DNA of 64,000 bases from Teichococcus deserti (GCF_001982615.1 NZ_MLCO01000054.1:21611-85610); one strand, 5' to 3'. Counted from the first letter of the stretch, positions 45,591 through 54,963 are shown. Numbers and translations: made by a program. The notes: generated by a model not told the origin, from the sequence alone.

Positions 45591-47768
45591 CTAGCTCGGC
45601 GGCGGAGGCGGGAAGGGCGCCGGATCGGCGAAGCGGCGGATGATGTTGGTGACCAGCCTCGCCGCGACATTCTCGTAGCCGTCGACCGGCAGGGCGCCGA
45701 TGAAGTTCATCGAGCCCACCGAGAAGACCGCGCCGCCGCCGGCCGTCTCGAAGAAGGTCAGGTCGGAGCGGATGATCTCCTCCCGCGCCGCCGGCCAGGT
45801 GTGGTCGCGCCGCTCCTCGTTGACCGGCTGGTAGCTGGGATCGGTCAGCACCGCGCGGCCGATCACCAGCGCATGCCGCGGCGTGCCCAGCGTCACGTCG
45901 GCACGGTCGAGCTCATGCCCGGCGGCGCCGCCGCCCATCAGCCCGCGCTCGCCCAGCGGCGCGCCGGGGGCGGAGATATCCTCGATGCCGTCGCGCATGA
46001 AGGCGACGCGCGGGTCGCGGATGGCGTCGAGAAAGGCGTAGGGGTAGCCGATATACTCGCCCTGGGTGCTGAAGCCCACGCCGACCAGCTGCTGCGGCGG
46101 CCGGCCGAGGCGCCGCCACAGCCCGCCATAGCTGCCATCCTGCGCGTGGTAGCTTTCGCCCGGCAGCGTCTCCCACAACCGGATGCCGCCTTCGGCGCGG
46201 CGCAGCTCGAAGCTCCAGGGGCCGGTGCCATGCGGCACCACCTTCCAGTAGAAGCCGTTGCCGCCGAGATACAGGAAGCGCCCGCCCTGGCCGAGATAGG
46301 CCTGCAGCGCGTCCAGCGTCTCGACCGTGTGGTATTCCGGATGCTGGCCGGTCAGCACGACGTTGTAGTTCGACAGCAGCTCCACGCCCTCGGCGTGCAG
46401 GTCGTGGTCGGTGATGACCTCGAAGTCGATGCCCTTGCGGGTCAGCAGGTCGGTGACGAAGCTGTCGGCGGCGATCCAGTAGAGGCCGGAGCCGCCCTCG
46501 CTCGGATCGACCAGGTGGATCTGGTTGACCCGCTTGTCGATCATCGGCCGGCGCATGCTGGACATCACCACGCCGCTGCCATCGGAATGGAAGTTGTAGG
46601 GCGAGACGCCGTATTCCGGATGCCCGTCCGGCGCCTGCGGCAGCGCGCCCCATTCCAGCGAGCGCGGGATGATGCGCGCCTGCCGCCCGGCCTTCTGGAA
46701 CTGGCCATAGACCGTGTAGCTGAAGGTCGGCGCGAGGAAGGCGACGCGGGCCTGCGACCCCGGCACCCGGGCGCGCAGGTGGAAGACGATGTTGTCGCGG
46801 TGTGTCCGGCCGTCACGCTCGGTCTCCAAGTGGAGGGCATAGACGCCGCTCTGCCAGTCCTCGGGGATCGCGAAGGACAGCGAGGGCTGCCAGCCGGCAT
46901 CGCCGAGATCGTCGTCGTGGAAATGGATGGCGCCGTATTGCGACGGGTCCTCGGTCCAGCGATGCACGTCGCCGCGCCAGCTCGAGCCGGTCATGGCGCG
47001 CGTCGGCAGGTTGTGCAGCAGCCCATGCGCCGCCTGCGGGCCGGTATCCTCGATGCGGTCGGTCTGCATCGCCCGCGACAGGTCCCATTCGGCGATGGGC
47101 GCGCCACCATCGCCGGCGGTGAAGCGCGGGCGCTCGATCTTGCCGTTGAAATGCGCGCCGTCGCGGCGCTCGGCGGCGATGGCGGCCGCACCGGCGCCGC
47201 CGGGGAAGGGCGCCGCCAGGGCCGAGACCTCGGCCGCCTCGGCGCGGTCCAGCCGCGGCGTCAGCGGGCGCTGCCGCAGCTGCAGCCGCCCCTCGGCGTC
47301 GATGACGCAGGCGAGCTCATGCCAGGCGCGCTCGGTCAGCGGCAGCCCGGCGCGCAGCAGGGTCTCGCCCGCCGGCGTGGTCAGGCGGCACCAGGCGCCG
47401 TCCGCGCCGAGGCCGAGCACCAGCGCATGCCCGGCCCCCGCCCAGGCCAGCACCGGCTGGTCGCCGGCGGCCAGCCGCGTCGGCCAGACCGTCGCCGCCA
47501 GGGCCACCGGCCCGGCCGGCAGCGTCACTCCCGGCACCTCGCCCCAGGACCCCAGGAAAATGTCCTGCTGGGTGCCGGCATGCTCGCCTTCCAGCGCCCA
47601 GTCCGCCGGCACCTCGCGATAGCCGGGGCCCTTCGGATTGGGATCGCCGCAGATGACCCGGGCAATCCGCGCCCGATAGGGACCGCCGCCCTGGACCGAG
47701 ATCATGACGTTGAGCGTCTCGCCGGGGCGAATGCTCCAGCGGTCGACATAGCCGGTGATGGCAAGCAT
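45591..47768 (-). CDS. N,N-dimethylformamidase large-subunit-like protein
   Basis: 725 residues, close to the roughly 760 of the DMFase large subunit. It begins MLAITGYVDRWSIRPGETLN and has a LamG-like domain in the first 300 residues. The His-x-Glu pair that binds the iron in DMFase is present: His476 and Glu478 in GQHPEYHTVE. A candidate for the tyrosine ligand lies in SPYNFHSDGSG. No gene for the small subunit is nearby, and the substrate may be another amide. It ends an operon after an aminotransferase and a solute-binding protein. Confidence 0.85.
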   Translation of the reverse strand: MLAITGYVDRWSIRPGETLNVMISVQGGGPYRARIARVICGDPNPKGPGYREVPADWALEGEHAGTQQDIFLGSWGEVPGVTLPAGPVALAATVWPTRLAAGDQPVLAWAGAGHALVLGLGADGAWCRLTTPAGETLLRAGLPLTERAWHELACVIDAEGRLQLRQRPLTPRLDRAEAAEVSALAAPFPGGAGAAAIAAERRDGAHFNGKIERPRFTAGDGGAPIAEWDLSRAMQTDRIEDTGPQAAHGLLHNLPTRAMTGSSWRGDVHRWTEDPSQYGAIHFHDDDLGDAGWQPSLSFAIPEDWQSGVYALHLETERDGRTHRDNIVFHLRARVPGSQARVAFLAPTFSYTVYGQFQKAGRQARIIPRSLEWGALPQAPDGHPEYGVSPYNFHSDGSGVVMSSMRRPMIDKRVNQIHLVDPSEGGSGLYWIAADSFVTDLLTRKGIDFEVITDHDLHAEGVELLSNYNVVLTGQHPEYHTVETLDALQAYLGQGGRFLYLGGNGFYWKVVPHGTGPWSFELRRAEGGIRLWETLPGESYHAQDGSYGGLWRRLGRPPQQLVGVGFSTQGEYIGYPYAFLDAIRDPRVAFMRDGIEDISAPGAPLGERGLMGGGAAGHELDRADVTLGTPRHALVIGRAVLTDPSYQPVNEERRDHTWPAAREEIIRSDLTFFETAGGGAVFSVGSMNFIGALPVDGYENVAARLVTNIIRRFADPAPFPPPPPS

Positions 47769-47779
47769 GGATCAGGGCC

Positions 47780-49393
47780 TCAGGCGCGTCGCAGGTTCCA
47801 GAACAGCGGCAGCCCCTTGAGCACGCCGCTGAGCTCCTTCTTGTAGACCGTCGGCTGGTAGAACAGGCCGAGCGGCACATAGGGCACGTCGATGAAGGCC
47901 TGGCGCTGGGCCTGGATGCCGATGGCGCGCTGCGCCTCGGCATCGGGGGCGGCGAACCAGGCGTCGCGCAGCGCCTCGAGCTGCGGGCTGGTCGGCCAGC
48001 CGAAGGTGGCGCGCTCGCCGCTGCCGCGCAGGAAGTTGTGCGCCGCCGGGTTCAGATGGGTGACGCCCGGCGAATAGGTGCAGAACAGGTTGTAGCCGCC
48101 GCGGTCGATGCCGCCCTTGTTGGCCATGCGCGTCAGCATGCTGCCCCAGTCCATCACCTGGTAGTCCAGGTTGATGCCCAGCCGTTTGAACAGGTCGGCG
48201 GTGACCTCGCTCAGCGCCTTGATCGAGGGGAAGTCGGAGGGCGCCATCAGCAGCACCCGCTCGCCCTTGTAGCCGGCGGCCTGCAGCGCCTGGCGCGACT
48301 GCTCGATGCTGCGGCTGCCGTCCAGCGCCGCCATCCCTTCGTCATTGGCCATGACGCCGCCGGGCGCGAAGAAGCCGACCTTGTCCTTCCACAGCGTGCG
48401 GTCGTCGCCGGCGACGGCGGTCATGAAGTCGCTTTGCTTCACCGCGCCCAGGATGGCGCGGCGCATCGCCGGATTGTCGAAGGGCGGGATGGTGGAATTG
48501 AAGCGCAGCACGGCGATGGCGCCATAAGGGTCGAGCACCTCGACATTGACGCGCAGGTTGCGCTTGATCATCGGCAGCAGGTCGTAGATGGGCTGTTCCC
48601 ACCAGTCGATCTCGCCCTGCTGCAGGGCGGCGGCGGCGGTGCTGGCATCGGGCATGACCTGCCACTCGATGCGGTCGAAATGCGCCACCTTCGGCCCGGC
48701 CAGCAGGCTGGCGACGCCCTCGGGGCGCGGCACGTAGCCGTCGAACCGCTCATAGACCAGGCGGGAGCCGGAGACATGCTGGTCGGCGCGGAAGCGGAAG
48801 GGACCGCTGCCCACCAGCTCCTTCACCGGCGGCACCGGGTTGTCGGCCGCCGCCAGCCGCTCGGGCATGATGAAGGCGACAATGGCGCCGACCTTGCCCA
48901 GCGCCGTCGGCAGCAGCGGGAAGGGCGCCTTCAGCCGCCAGCGCACGGTGCGGTCGTCGGGGGCGGAGAGCTCGTCCACCACCGCCATCAGCGAGGTGCC
49001 GAAGGCATCGCGATGCGCCCAGCGCCTGAGACTCGCCACCACGTCGCGGCCGCGCACCGGCTCGCCGTCATGGAAGCGGAGCCCCTCGCGCAGCCGCATG
49101 GTGACGAGCTTCCCGTCCTCCTCGATCGTATGGCCTTCCACCATCTGCGGCCGCACCACGCCCTCGGCATCGATGCCGTAGAGCGTGTCATAGATCAGAA
49201 AGCCGTGGTTGCGGTTGACCAGGCCGGTGGTGATGGTGGGGTCCAGGATGGCGGCATCGGCCTGCGGCACGAAGATCAGCGTGCGGGCATTGCCCTGGCG
49301 CCCCTGCGCCCGGGCGATGCCCGGGGCGGCGAGGGGAGAGGCGGCGGCAGCACCCAAGGCCAGCGTGCTGCGGAACAGGTCACGGCGTTGCAT
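47780..49393 (-). CDS. ABC-type solute-binding protein, family 5
   Basis: 537 residues with a twin-arginine-like signal (MQRRDLFRSTLALGAAAASP) and the same core strings as the paralog at 29158: EGHTIEEDGKLVTMRLREG, GLRFHDGEPV, VGSGPFRF and STIPPFDNPAMRRAILGAV. It is a periplasmic receptor, probably for the substrate of the amidase encoded 11 bp downstream. No permease genes are in the window. It follows the aminotransferase gene by about 60 bp. Confidence 0.93.
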   Translation of the reverse strand: MQRRDLFRSTLALGAAAASPLAAPGIARAQGRQGNARTLIFVPQADAAILDPTITTGLVNRNHGFLIYDTLYGIDAEGVVRPQMVEGHTIEEDGKLVTMRLREGLRFHDGEPVRGRDVVASLRRWAHRDAFGTSLMAVVDELSAPDDRTVRWRLKAPFPLLPTALGKVGAIVAFIMPERLAAADNPVPPVKELVGSGPFRFRADQHVSGSRLVYERFDGYVPRPEGVASLLAGPKVAHFDRIEWQVMPDASTAAAALQQGEIDWWEQPIYDLLPMIKRNLRVNVEVLDPYGAIAVLRFNSTIPPFDNPAMRRAILGAVKQSDFMTAVAGDDRTLWKDKVGFFAPGGVMANDEGMAALDGSRSIEQSRQALQAAGYKGERVLLMAPSDFPSIKALSEVTADLFKRLGINLDYQVMDWGSMLTRMANKGGIDRGGYNLFCTYSPGVTHLNPAAHNFLRGSGERATFGWPTSPQLEALRDAWFAAPDAEAQRAIGIQAQRQAFIDVPYVPLGLFYQPTVYKKELSGVLKGLPLFWNLRRA

Positions 49394-49455
49394 GGCAGAA
49401 GCTCTCCAGCGGGGGTGGCGAGTCTGGCTGTTCCCTGAATGGGGCGGGATGCTTG

Positions 49456-50850
49456 TTACTCAGCGGCGAGGCGGCTCTTCGGCAGGTCGCGCTCGACCTC
49501 GGCCAGCGTGCGGTCGAAGAGAGAAAGAATCTCGTCGATGCCGGCCTCGTCGATGATCAGCGGCGGGCAGAGGCCGATGGTGTCGCCCATCGGCCGGATC
49601 ACCAGCCCGTTGGCGAGGGCTGCCGCATCGAAGCGGGCGCCGGCCTTCAGCGCCGGGTCGAAGGCCGTCTTGGTTGCGGGATCGGCGACCAGCTCGACGC
49701 CGATCATCAGCCCGGCGCCGCGCACCTGGCCGACGATGCCCGACCGCGCGGCGATGGCGTCGAGCCCGGCGCGCAGCCGGGCGCCCATGCGCTGGGTATG
49801 CGCGACCACATCCATCTCGCGATAGACGGCCAGCGTTTCCAACGCCACGGCGACGCCGACCGGATGGCCGGAATTGGTGAAGCCGTGGCCGAAGATCTCG
49901 CCGCCCTCGTTCATCCTGGCGAGCGCATCCTGGATCGGCTTGGACAGCAGCACCGCCGAGATCGGGAAATAGGAGGACGAAATCCCCTTGGCCATGGCGA
50001 TCATGTCCGGCGTCATGCCGGTGGTGGTGGCACCCCACATCTCGCCGGTGCGGCCGAAGCCGCAGACCACTTCGTCGCCCAGGACAAGAATATCGTGGCG
50101 GCGCAGCACCGCCTCGATCGCCGGGAAATAGCCGGCGGGGGGGACGATGATGCCGCCGCCGGCATTGATCGGCTCGGCGATGAAGGCGGCGATGGTGTCG
50201 GCGCCTTCCTCCAGGATCATCGCCTCCAGGCTGTCGGCCAGGCGCGCGACGAAGGCGGAGATGTCCTCGCCGGGCTGCGGCCCGCGATAGGGATCGGGGC
50301 AGAGCGTGTGCAGGAAGCCGGGCAGCGGCAGGCCGAATTCGCGGTGCATGCGCGGCAGGCCGCACATCGAGGCGGCGACGATGGTCGAGCCATGGAAGCC
50401 GCGGTCGCGCGAGATCACCTTGCGCTTCGTCGGCTTGCCACGGACCGCGTGATAGACCCAGGCGAGCTTCACCATGGTCTCCGTCGCCTCGGAGCCGGAG
50501 GTGGCGAAATAGGCCTGCGCCTCGGGGATCGGGCCCATCGCCACCAGCCGCTCGGCCAGGTCGATGGTCGCCGCCGGCGTCTTGTGGTTGAAGGTGTGGT
50601 AGAAGCCGAACCTGTCATAGGCCTCGGCCGCGGCGCGCTTCAGCCGCGCATGCGAGAAGCCGAGCGAGGTGCACCACAGCCCGGCCATGGCCTCGACATA
50701 CTTCCTGCCGTGGCTGTCGAAGACATGGATGCCCTCGCCGCGCTCCATGATCAGCGGGCCGCGCTCGGCATGGGCCTGGGCATTGGTCTGCGAATGCAGG
50801 TGGAACAGCACGTCCCGCGCTTCGGCGGAATTGGGCGGCGGCGTCGGCAT
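49456..50850 (-). CDS. Class III (omega) aminotransferase
   Basis: 464 residues. PLP-binding parts: YFATSGSEATETMVKLAW, LGDEVVCGFGRTG and the Lys in MIAMAKGISSSYFPISAV. This group includes beta-alanine-pyruvate and putrescine-type aminotransferases, which remove a terminal amino group. GAGGAG eight bases upstream supports ATG 50850. It heads the operon with the solute-binding protein and the DMFase-like protein, and is divergent from a FadR-type regulator. Confidence 0.94.
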   Translation of the reverse strand: MPTPPPNSAEARDVLFHLHSQTNAQAHAERGPLIMERGEGIHVFDSHGRKYVEAMAGLWCTSLGFSHARLKRAAAEAYDRFGFYHTFNHKTPAATIDLAERLVAMGPIPEAQAYFATSGSEATETMVKLAWVYHAVRGKPTKRKVISRDRGFHGSTIVAASMCGLPRMHREFGLPLPGFLHTLCPDPYRGPQPGEDISAFVARLADSLEAMILEEGADTIAAFIAEPINAGGGIIVPPAGYFPAIEAVLRRHDILVLGDEVVCGFGRTGEMWGATTTGMTPDMIAMAKGISSSYFPISAVLLSKPIQDALARMNEGGEIFGHGFTNSGHPVGVAVALETLAVYREMDVVAHTQRMGARLRAGLDAIAARSGIVGQVRGAGLMIGVELVADPATKTAFDPALKAGARFDAAALANGLVIRPMGDTIGLCPPLIIDEAGIDEILSLFDRTLAEVERDLPKSRLAAE

Positions 50851-50892
50851 GCGGGCAGCTCCTCGGGGGCGGCGGACAGCAAGTGACGTAAA

Positions 50893-50907
50893 ATTGGCCT
50901 GACCAAT
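50893..50907. promoter_or_regulatory. GntR/FadR-type operator
   Basis: ATTGGCCTGACCAAT: inverted repeat ATTGG/CCAAT around five bases, in the PdhR/LldR/FadR-like form ATTGGTnnnACCAAT with one mismatch. It lies between the aminotransferase operon and the divergent FadR-type regulator, so it is likely the site of that protein. Confidence 0.7.
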
Positions 50908-50976
50908 CTGGCCTGGGCACTGTCTGCGTCCCGGTTCCGCTTGTCAAACCCTTAAAGCGGGTGCTTCAAGCCGGCG

Positions 50977-51672
50977 ATGCTCCCCGCCATGCCCGTCCTG
51001 CGCAGCTTCGAGACCATCGCCCGGCAGATCGCCGCGCTGATCCAGAGCGACCATCCGGTGGGCAGCCGCCTGCCGGCCGAGCGCGAGCTGGCGAAACGCT
51101 TCGGCGTGTCGCGGCCGACGGTCCGCGAGGCGATCCTGTCGCTGCAGATGGCCGGCATGCTGGAGGTGCGGAAAAACAGCGGCGCCTATGTCGCCAGCCG
51201 CCAGGAGGCGGCGGAGGTGCGCGCACTGTCCGGCTTCGGCCCCTTCGAGAACCTGCAGGCGCGGCGCATGATCGAGCCGCAGATCGCGGCCATCGCCGCG
51301 CAGCACGCGACGCCGATGCAGCTGGCTGACATGGCCGGGACATTGGCAGACATGCGCGCCGACCATGCCCGCGGTGTCGAGGCCGATGCGGCGGATCTGC
51401 GCTTCCACATCCTGCTGGCCGAGGCCAGCGGCAATGGCGTGCTGGTGCAGATGGCCGACCAGCTGTGGCGCGGCCAGATCGAGAGCGGCATCTGGCAGGA
51501 GATCCACCGCTACATGCCGATGGAGCAGTACCGCAAGACCTGGCTGCGCGACCACGAGGCGATCTTCCGCGCGGTGGAGGACCGCAAGCCGCGCGCCGCC
51601 TCGCTGGCCATGACGCGGCACCTGGCCAATATCCACGCCGCGCTGATGACCACCACGGCCGCGCGGCGCTGA
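50977..51672 (+). CDS. FadR-type GntR transcriptional regulator
   Basis: 231 residues. Winged helix: VGSRLPAERELAKRFGVSRPTVREAI; FCD domain with DLRFHILLAEASGNGVL and DHEAIFRAVEDRKPRAA. ATG 50977 or ATG 50992 (MPVLRSFETIARQ) may be the start. It is divergent from the aminotransferase operon and convergent with the MFS gene; it probably controls the operon through the site at 50893. Confidence 0.93.
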   Translation: MLPAMPVLRSFETIARQIAALIQSDHPVGSRLPAERELAKRFGVSRPTVREAILSLQMAGMLEVRKNSGAYVASRQEAAEVRALSGFGPFENLQARRMIEPQIAAIAAQHATPMQLADMAGTLADMRADHARGVEADAADLRFHILLAEASGNGVLVQMADQLWRGQIESGIWQEIHRYMPMEQYRKTWLRDHEAIFRAVEDRKPRAASLAMTRHLANIHAALMTTTAARR

Positions 51673-51673
51673 C

Positions 51674-51720
51674 CCCGGGGGCGGCCCGCCCCCGGGACGC
51701 GCTGGCCTGATCAGGCCAGC
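51674..51720. terminator. Double hairpin between convergent genes
   Basis: Two perfect palindromic structures in a row. CCCGGGGGCG/CGCCCCCGGG (51674-51696) has a 3-base loop. A 20-bp palindrome at 51701-51720, with half-site GCTGGCCTGA, contains the stop codon of the MFS gene. It is probably a bidirectional terminator, though there is no T-run. Confidence 0.55.
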
Positions 51721-52949
51721 TCTTCGCCCTTGGTCTCGGGGATCAGCAGCCAGAGCGCCAGGATGTCGACCAGGTAGAGCAGCGCCAGCAGGGCGATGGC
51801 GACCTGGAAGCCATAGGCGAGGGCGATGGCGCCGACCACCACCGGACCGAAGCCGCCGATGGCGCGGCCGATGTTGAACAGCACGTTCTGCGCCGTCGCT
51901 CGCGCCGCCGTCGGGTAGAGCTCGCTCATCAGCGCGCCATAGCCGCCCAGCATGCCGTTGACGAAGAAGCCCATCACCGCGCCGGCGACCAGCAGCGCCG
52001 TCGCGTCGGTCAGCTGCGCATAGACCACCACCATGATGGCGGCGCCCAGCATCCAGCCCAGGAAGGCCGGCTTGCGGCCGATGCGGTCGGCGACATGGCC
52101 GAAGGCATAGATGCCGACCGCCATGCCCAGGATGGTGACCGCCGTCCAGGTCGCCGACTGCGTCAGGCCGAAGCCGAAGCGCGAGGACAGGTAGTTCGGC
52201 AGCCAGATCATCACGCCGTAATAGCCGAAATTCTGCACGCCGCAGAGGATCACAAGGCCGATGCTGCTGCGCGTGGTCCGCGCATCCGCCACCAGCAGCC
52301 GCAGCGCCGATTTTCTTTCGGTGGTCTTCGTCCGCTGGACGAAGACCTCGGGCTCGTGCAGGTTCTTGCGGATGAAATAGGCGGCGACGGCCGGGAACAG
52401 GCCGATGGCGAACATGCCGCGCCAGCCGATCTCGGGCAGCAGCATCGGCGTCAGCAGCGCGGCGCCCAGCACGCCCGCCTGCCAGCCCAGCCCGACATAG
52501 GAGGAGGCGCGGGCGCGCTTCGAGGCCGGCCAGGCCTCGGCCACCAGCGCCATGCCGATGCCGAACTCGCCGCCGAGCCCGATGCCGGCGATGGTGCGGT
52601 AGAACAGCAGGTCCCAATAGCCCTGCGCCAGGGCGCAGAGCCCGGTGAAGACAGCGAACAGGACGATCGTCCAGGTCAGCACCCGGACGCGGCCCAGCCG
52701 GTCGGAGAGCATGCCGAAGCCGACGCCGCCGACCACCGCGCCGACCAGCGTCGCCGTCACCAGCGAGGCCGCCTGGGCCGGGCTGAGGCCCAGATCGGCC
52801 GAGATGGCGCGCAGCATGAAGCCCAGGATCAGCAGGTCGAAGCCGTCCATGGCATAGCCCAGGGCCGAGCCCCAGAGCGCCTTCCAGGCGGCCGGCGTGA
52901 CGGCGTCGCGATCCGCGGCCGGCGGTGAGAGGTCGGTCGATGGGGCCAT
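51711..52949 (-). CDS. MFS transporter
   Basis: 412 residues with 12 predicted membrane helices. Loop 2-3 motif GMLSDRLGRVRV and loop 8-9 motif HVADRIGRKP mark the major facilitator superfamily, near the aromatic-acid/H+ and metabolite/H+ symporters. The start is ATG 52949 with AGGACAG upstream, because the longer frame has no membrane features. Substrate unknown; it may serve the amide locus next door. Confidence 0.93.
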   Translation of the reverse strand: MAPSTDLSPPAADRDAVTPAAWKALWGSALGYAMDGFDLLILGFMLRAISADLGLSPAQAASLVTATLVGAVVGGVGFGMLSDRLGRVRVLTWTIVLFAVFTGLCALAQGYWDLLFYRTIAGIGLGGEFGIGMALVAEAWPASKRARASSYVGLGWQAGVLGAALLTPMLLPEIGWRGMFAIGLFPAVAAYFIRKNLHEPEVFVQRTKTTERKSALRLLVADARTTRSSIGLVILCGVQNFGYYGVMIWLPNYLSSRFGFGLTQSATWTAVTILGMAVGIYAFGHVADRIGRKPAFLGWMLGAAIMVVVYAQLTDATALLVAGAVMGFFVNGMLGGYGALMSELYPTAARATAQNVLFNIGRAIGGFGPVVVGAIALAYGFQVAIALLALLYLVDILALWLLIPETKGEELA

Positions 52950-53686
52950 GGCGGCTGTCCTGTCCTGAAGCGTGGTCGCGTGTTCTGGCCCCCGACGGGC
53001 TCCCGCGTTGCCGCCGAGCCTAGTCCGGCAGGGCAGCGCGGCGGCAGAATTCCATCGGCAGGGCGATGGGCCCGGAACGGGGGGCTGAGGCGTCCGACGC
53101 GCTGCGTGCGTCGGGGCGCGGCTACTGGTCCAGGCAGCGCCCGGCGTCAAGCCGTGACGGATTGCTTCCGGTTAACATGACATAATACATCTTATAAGAC
53201 TTATGCAGGCCTGCATAGAAAGCCCTTTCCTGTCAACGCATTACGCGTCAACGGCTTAGCCTCGATGCGCTTCAAACCGGCCACATACTACATCTAGAAG
53301 CGGTCTAGGCTTATTAGCCTCTTCAGCAAGCGCCGTGCCGCTGGAATCCTTTCCTGCGGGCGCATTCGCCGCATGTCCAGGCGCGTCTGAATGGCCATGC
53401 TACGCCGGCGCGGATTTGGATTGTGGAGAGCCGCTTCCCGGTCAGCCCGCTGCCGTTTGTAGGCCGTGCTCAGCGCCAATCGCCGGCCACTCGCTCACCC
53501 CCAGATCCCATGCGATGCTTCCAGTCGGAAAGCGCGCACCGCCGATTCCACGCGGGTGCGATCAGGAGGTCGGATGCCAAGTCACCAAGCGCCCTTCCCC
53601 GCCCTTGCTGCGGACATTGTGGTCCTCGGCCGCGTGGTGTGGATCAGCAGGAATGTGGGTGGGTAAATGACCCACTTGGGTGCGCG
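52950..53686. other. AT-richer intergenic region with two palindromes; left edge of a low-GC segment
   Basis: About 740 bp without a credible gene. From about 53160 the base composition drops sharply. Perfect palindromes TCTTATAAGA (53190-53199) and TATGCAGGCCTGCATA (53202-53217) lie next to each other, some 240-270 bp upstream of the MFS start. A minus-strand frame of 34-61 codons at 53294-53479 (MAIQTRLDMRRMRPQERIP) has no match I know. Near 53659-53675 a further inverted repeat precedes the next gene. Confidence 0.5.
53659..53675. promoter_or_regulatory. Operator-like inverted repeat before the unknown gene pair
   Basis: GTGGGT, five bases, ACCCAC: a perfect inverted repeat that ends 11 bp before the ATG at 53687. 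Its place right at the translation start suggests that it controls the following two genes, perhaps through one of their own products. Confidence 0.5.
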
Positions 53687-54199
53687 ATGCCTACGTTAAC
53701 GGCAGAAGATTATCTGCGCTTGGTGCGCGCCCCTAAGACGGTGGTGGGCCGCCCAGAGTGGCAGCCGGCCCCGAAGAGGAAGGATGGGCTTACCCCCTTT
53801 TCCAAGGTGCAGGACTTGGTTGTGACGCTAGCTATAGACGGCCAGATCTTGCCGGGCTTGGCAGTCAGAGGCCGTGCGCTCGAGGCGGTTTCCCCGCAGA
53901 ACTTTAATCTAAGGCTGCAGTTTTCAGACTTCGTTCTGGAGCGCGTCACTCTCAATCCGGACGGGCCGCACAGAAATCATCCGCCACTTGGCGATGGGAC
54001 AAGGTTGCCGCCAAAGCAAGCGCGTCATTACCCTTTTGACCCGAGCCGCGACTATCCTCCTGATAAGGGAGGCCCCTGGTTTGCGGAGTTGATCGACGGC
54101 GATCTCGACAGCGCCGAAGCGCTTGTGAGATACTGTATTAGCCACTGGTCTATCGTAGGGAACATCCCTTTACCTCCGTTTAATCCGGTGTTGCTGTGA
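53687..54199 (+). CDS. Protein of unknown function, first gene of a coupled pair
   Basis: 170 residues starting MPTLTAEDYLRLVRAPKTVV. Beta-strand-like segments alternate with charged and Pro-rich parts (PSRDYPPDKGGPWFAEL, HWSIVGNIPLPPFNPVLL). It has no signal or membrane segment. The codon choice is far less G/C-rich than in the neighbourhood, a sign of transfer. Its ATG has no recognisable ribosome site, so the start is inferred from the conserved look and the operator position. It overlaps the next gene by 4 bp. DUF6978-like resemblance is possible but not established. Confidence 0.65.
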   Translation: MPTLTAEDYLRLVRAPKTVVGRPEWQPAPKRKDGLTPFSKVQDLVVTLAIDGQILPGLAVRGRALEAVSPQNFNLRLQFSDFVLERVTLNPDGPHRNHPPLGDGTRLPPKQARHYPFDPSRDYPPDKGGPWFAELIDGDLDSAEALVRYCISHWSIVGNIPLPPFNPVLL

Positions 54200-54963
54200 G
54201 CTCGACATTTGGGCGCGATACGATCCTTGCGGGTTTGCTAGACCTGTTCCCCGAGAGGTGGGACGGTCATGGTGGTACCATGCTGTCAACTCACTGCATG
54301 TTCCCGAATGGCGACCATGTGGTCGTACTGGTACAGCGCGACCCTCGCGGTCACAGCACGATCTCGGATCATGGTAGCGCTTGGGAGGCGCTGAGTTCGG
54401 CTGGGCTTGACCCAGACACCGGATGGGTCGTCCGTGATGCAGATCGTTTTGCGAAGCTTCATGGGCTGTCTTTCTCCGCTGGGGAATTCTACATGCGGGG
54501 CATCAAAGACGCCTTGCTTCCGGGCTACATTATCCATCTGGCCAACAGAGTTCAGGCTTGGGTGGCTAGTCAGGTCGCAAGGATCACTCACAATCACGAT
54601 GTTGATCTCGATACTCGCCTTCTCGAGATATTAGATCGAATCTACGGAGAGAAGGTCGTCGGGCGAACGGTCGAAGTAAACGGAGATAGCACTAGACTGT
54701 ATAGTATGAGCGCTGTTGTGGCCCTTCCTGACAACAGAACGGCTATTTTCCGAACCGTCGTGGATGTGCCGCAGTCGTTCTTCGCGTGTCACACTGCTTT
54801 TGGTGATATTGCGCTGGCGCATCCGGATAGTGAAAGAATTGCGGTCATCTCCGCAAAGCAGCGTTGGACCTCCGCGGACCTGAGTCTTGTCGGGCAGACC
54901 GCGACGCATATTGTCGATCTTGATTCCCAACCTGAGTACGAACTGAGGCGGCTTGCCGCTTAG
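54196..54963 (+). CDS. Protein of unknown function, DUF1828-like in part
   Basis: 255 residues from a GTG overlapping the previous stop (GTGA). The N-terminal half has VVVLVQRDPRGHSTISDHGSA (split here only for length, at 32-52), which recalls the ISD-G motif of DUF1828 proteins; the second half is alpha/beta with HTAFGDIALAHPDSERIAVI. No signal peptide. A strong terminator follows. The two proteins are probably made in fixed ratio. DUF1828 itself has no known function, so any role, including defence, is open. Confidence 0.7.
   Translation: MSSTFGRDTILAGLLDLFPERWDGHGGTMLSTHCMFPNGDHVVVLVQRDPRGHSTISDHGSAWEALSSAGLDPDTGWVVRDADRFAKLHGLSFSAGEFYMRGIKDALLPGYIIHLANRVQAWVASQVARITHNHDVDLDTRLLEILDRIYGEKVVGRTVEVNGDSTRLYSMSAVVALPDNRTAIFRTVVDVPQSFFACHTAFGDIALAHPDSERIAVISAKQRWTSADLSLVGQTATHIVDLDSQPEYELRRLAA

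Noticed and set aside
53294..53479. Small basic minus-strand protein (61 codons)
   Set aside because: No ribosome site, no known family and atypical composition. It was mentioned only in the region entry.
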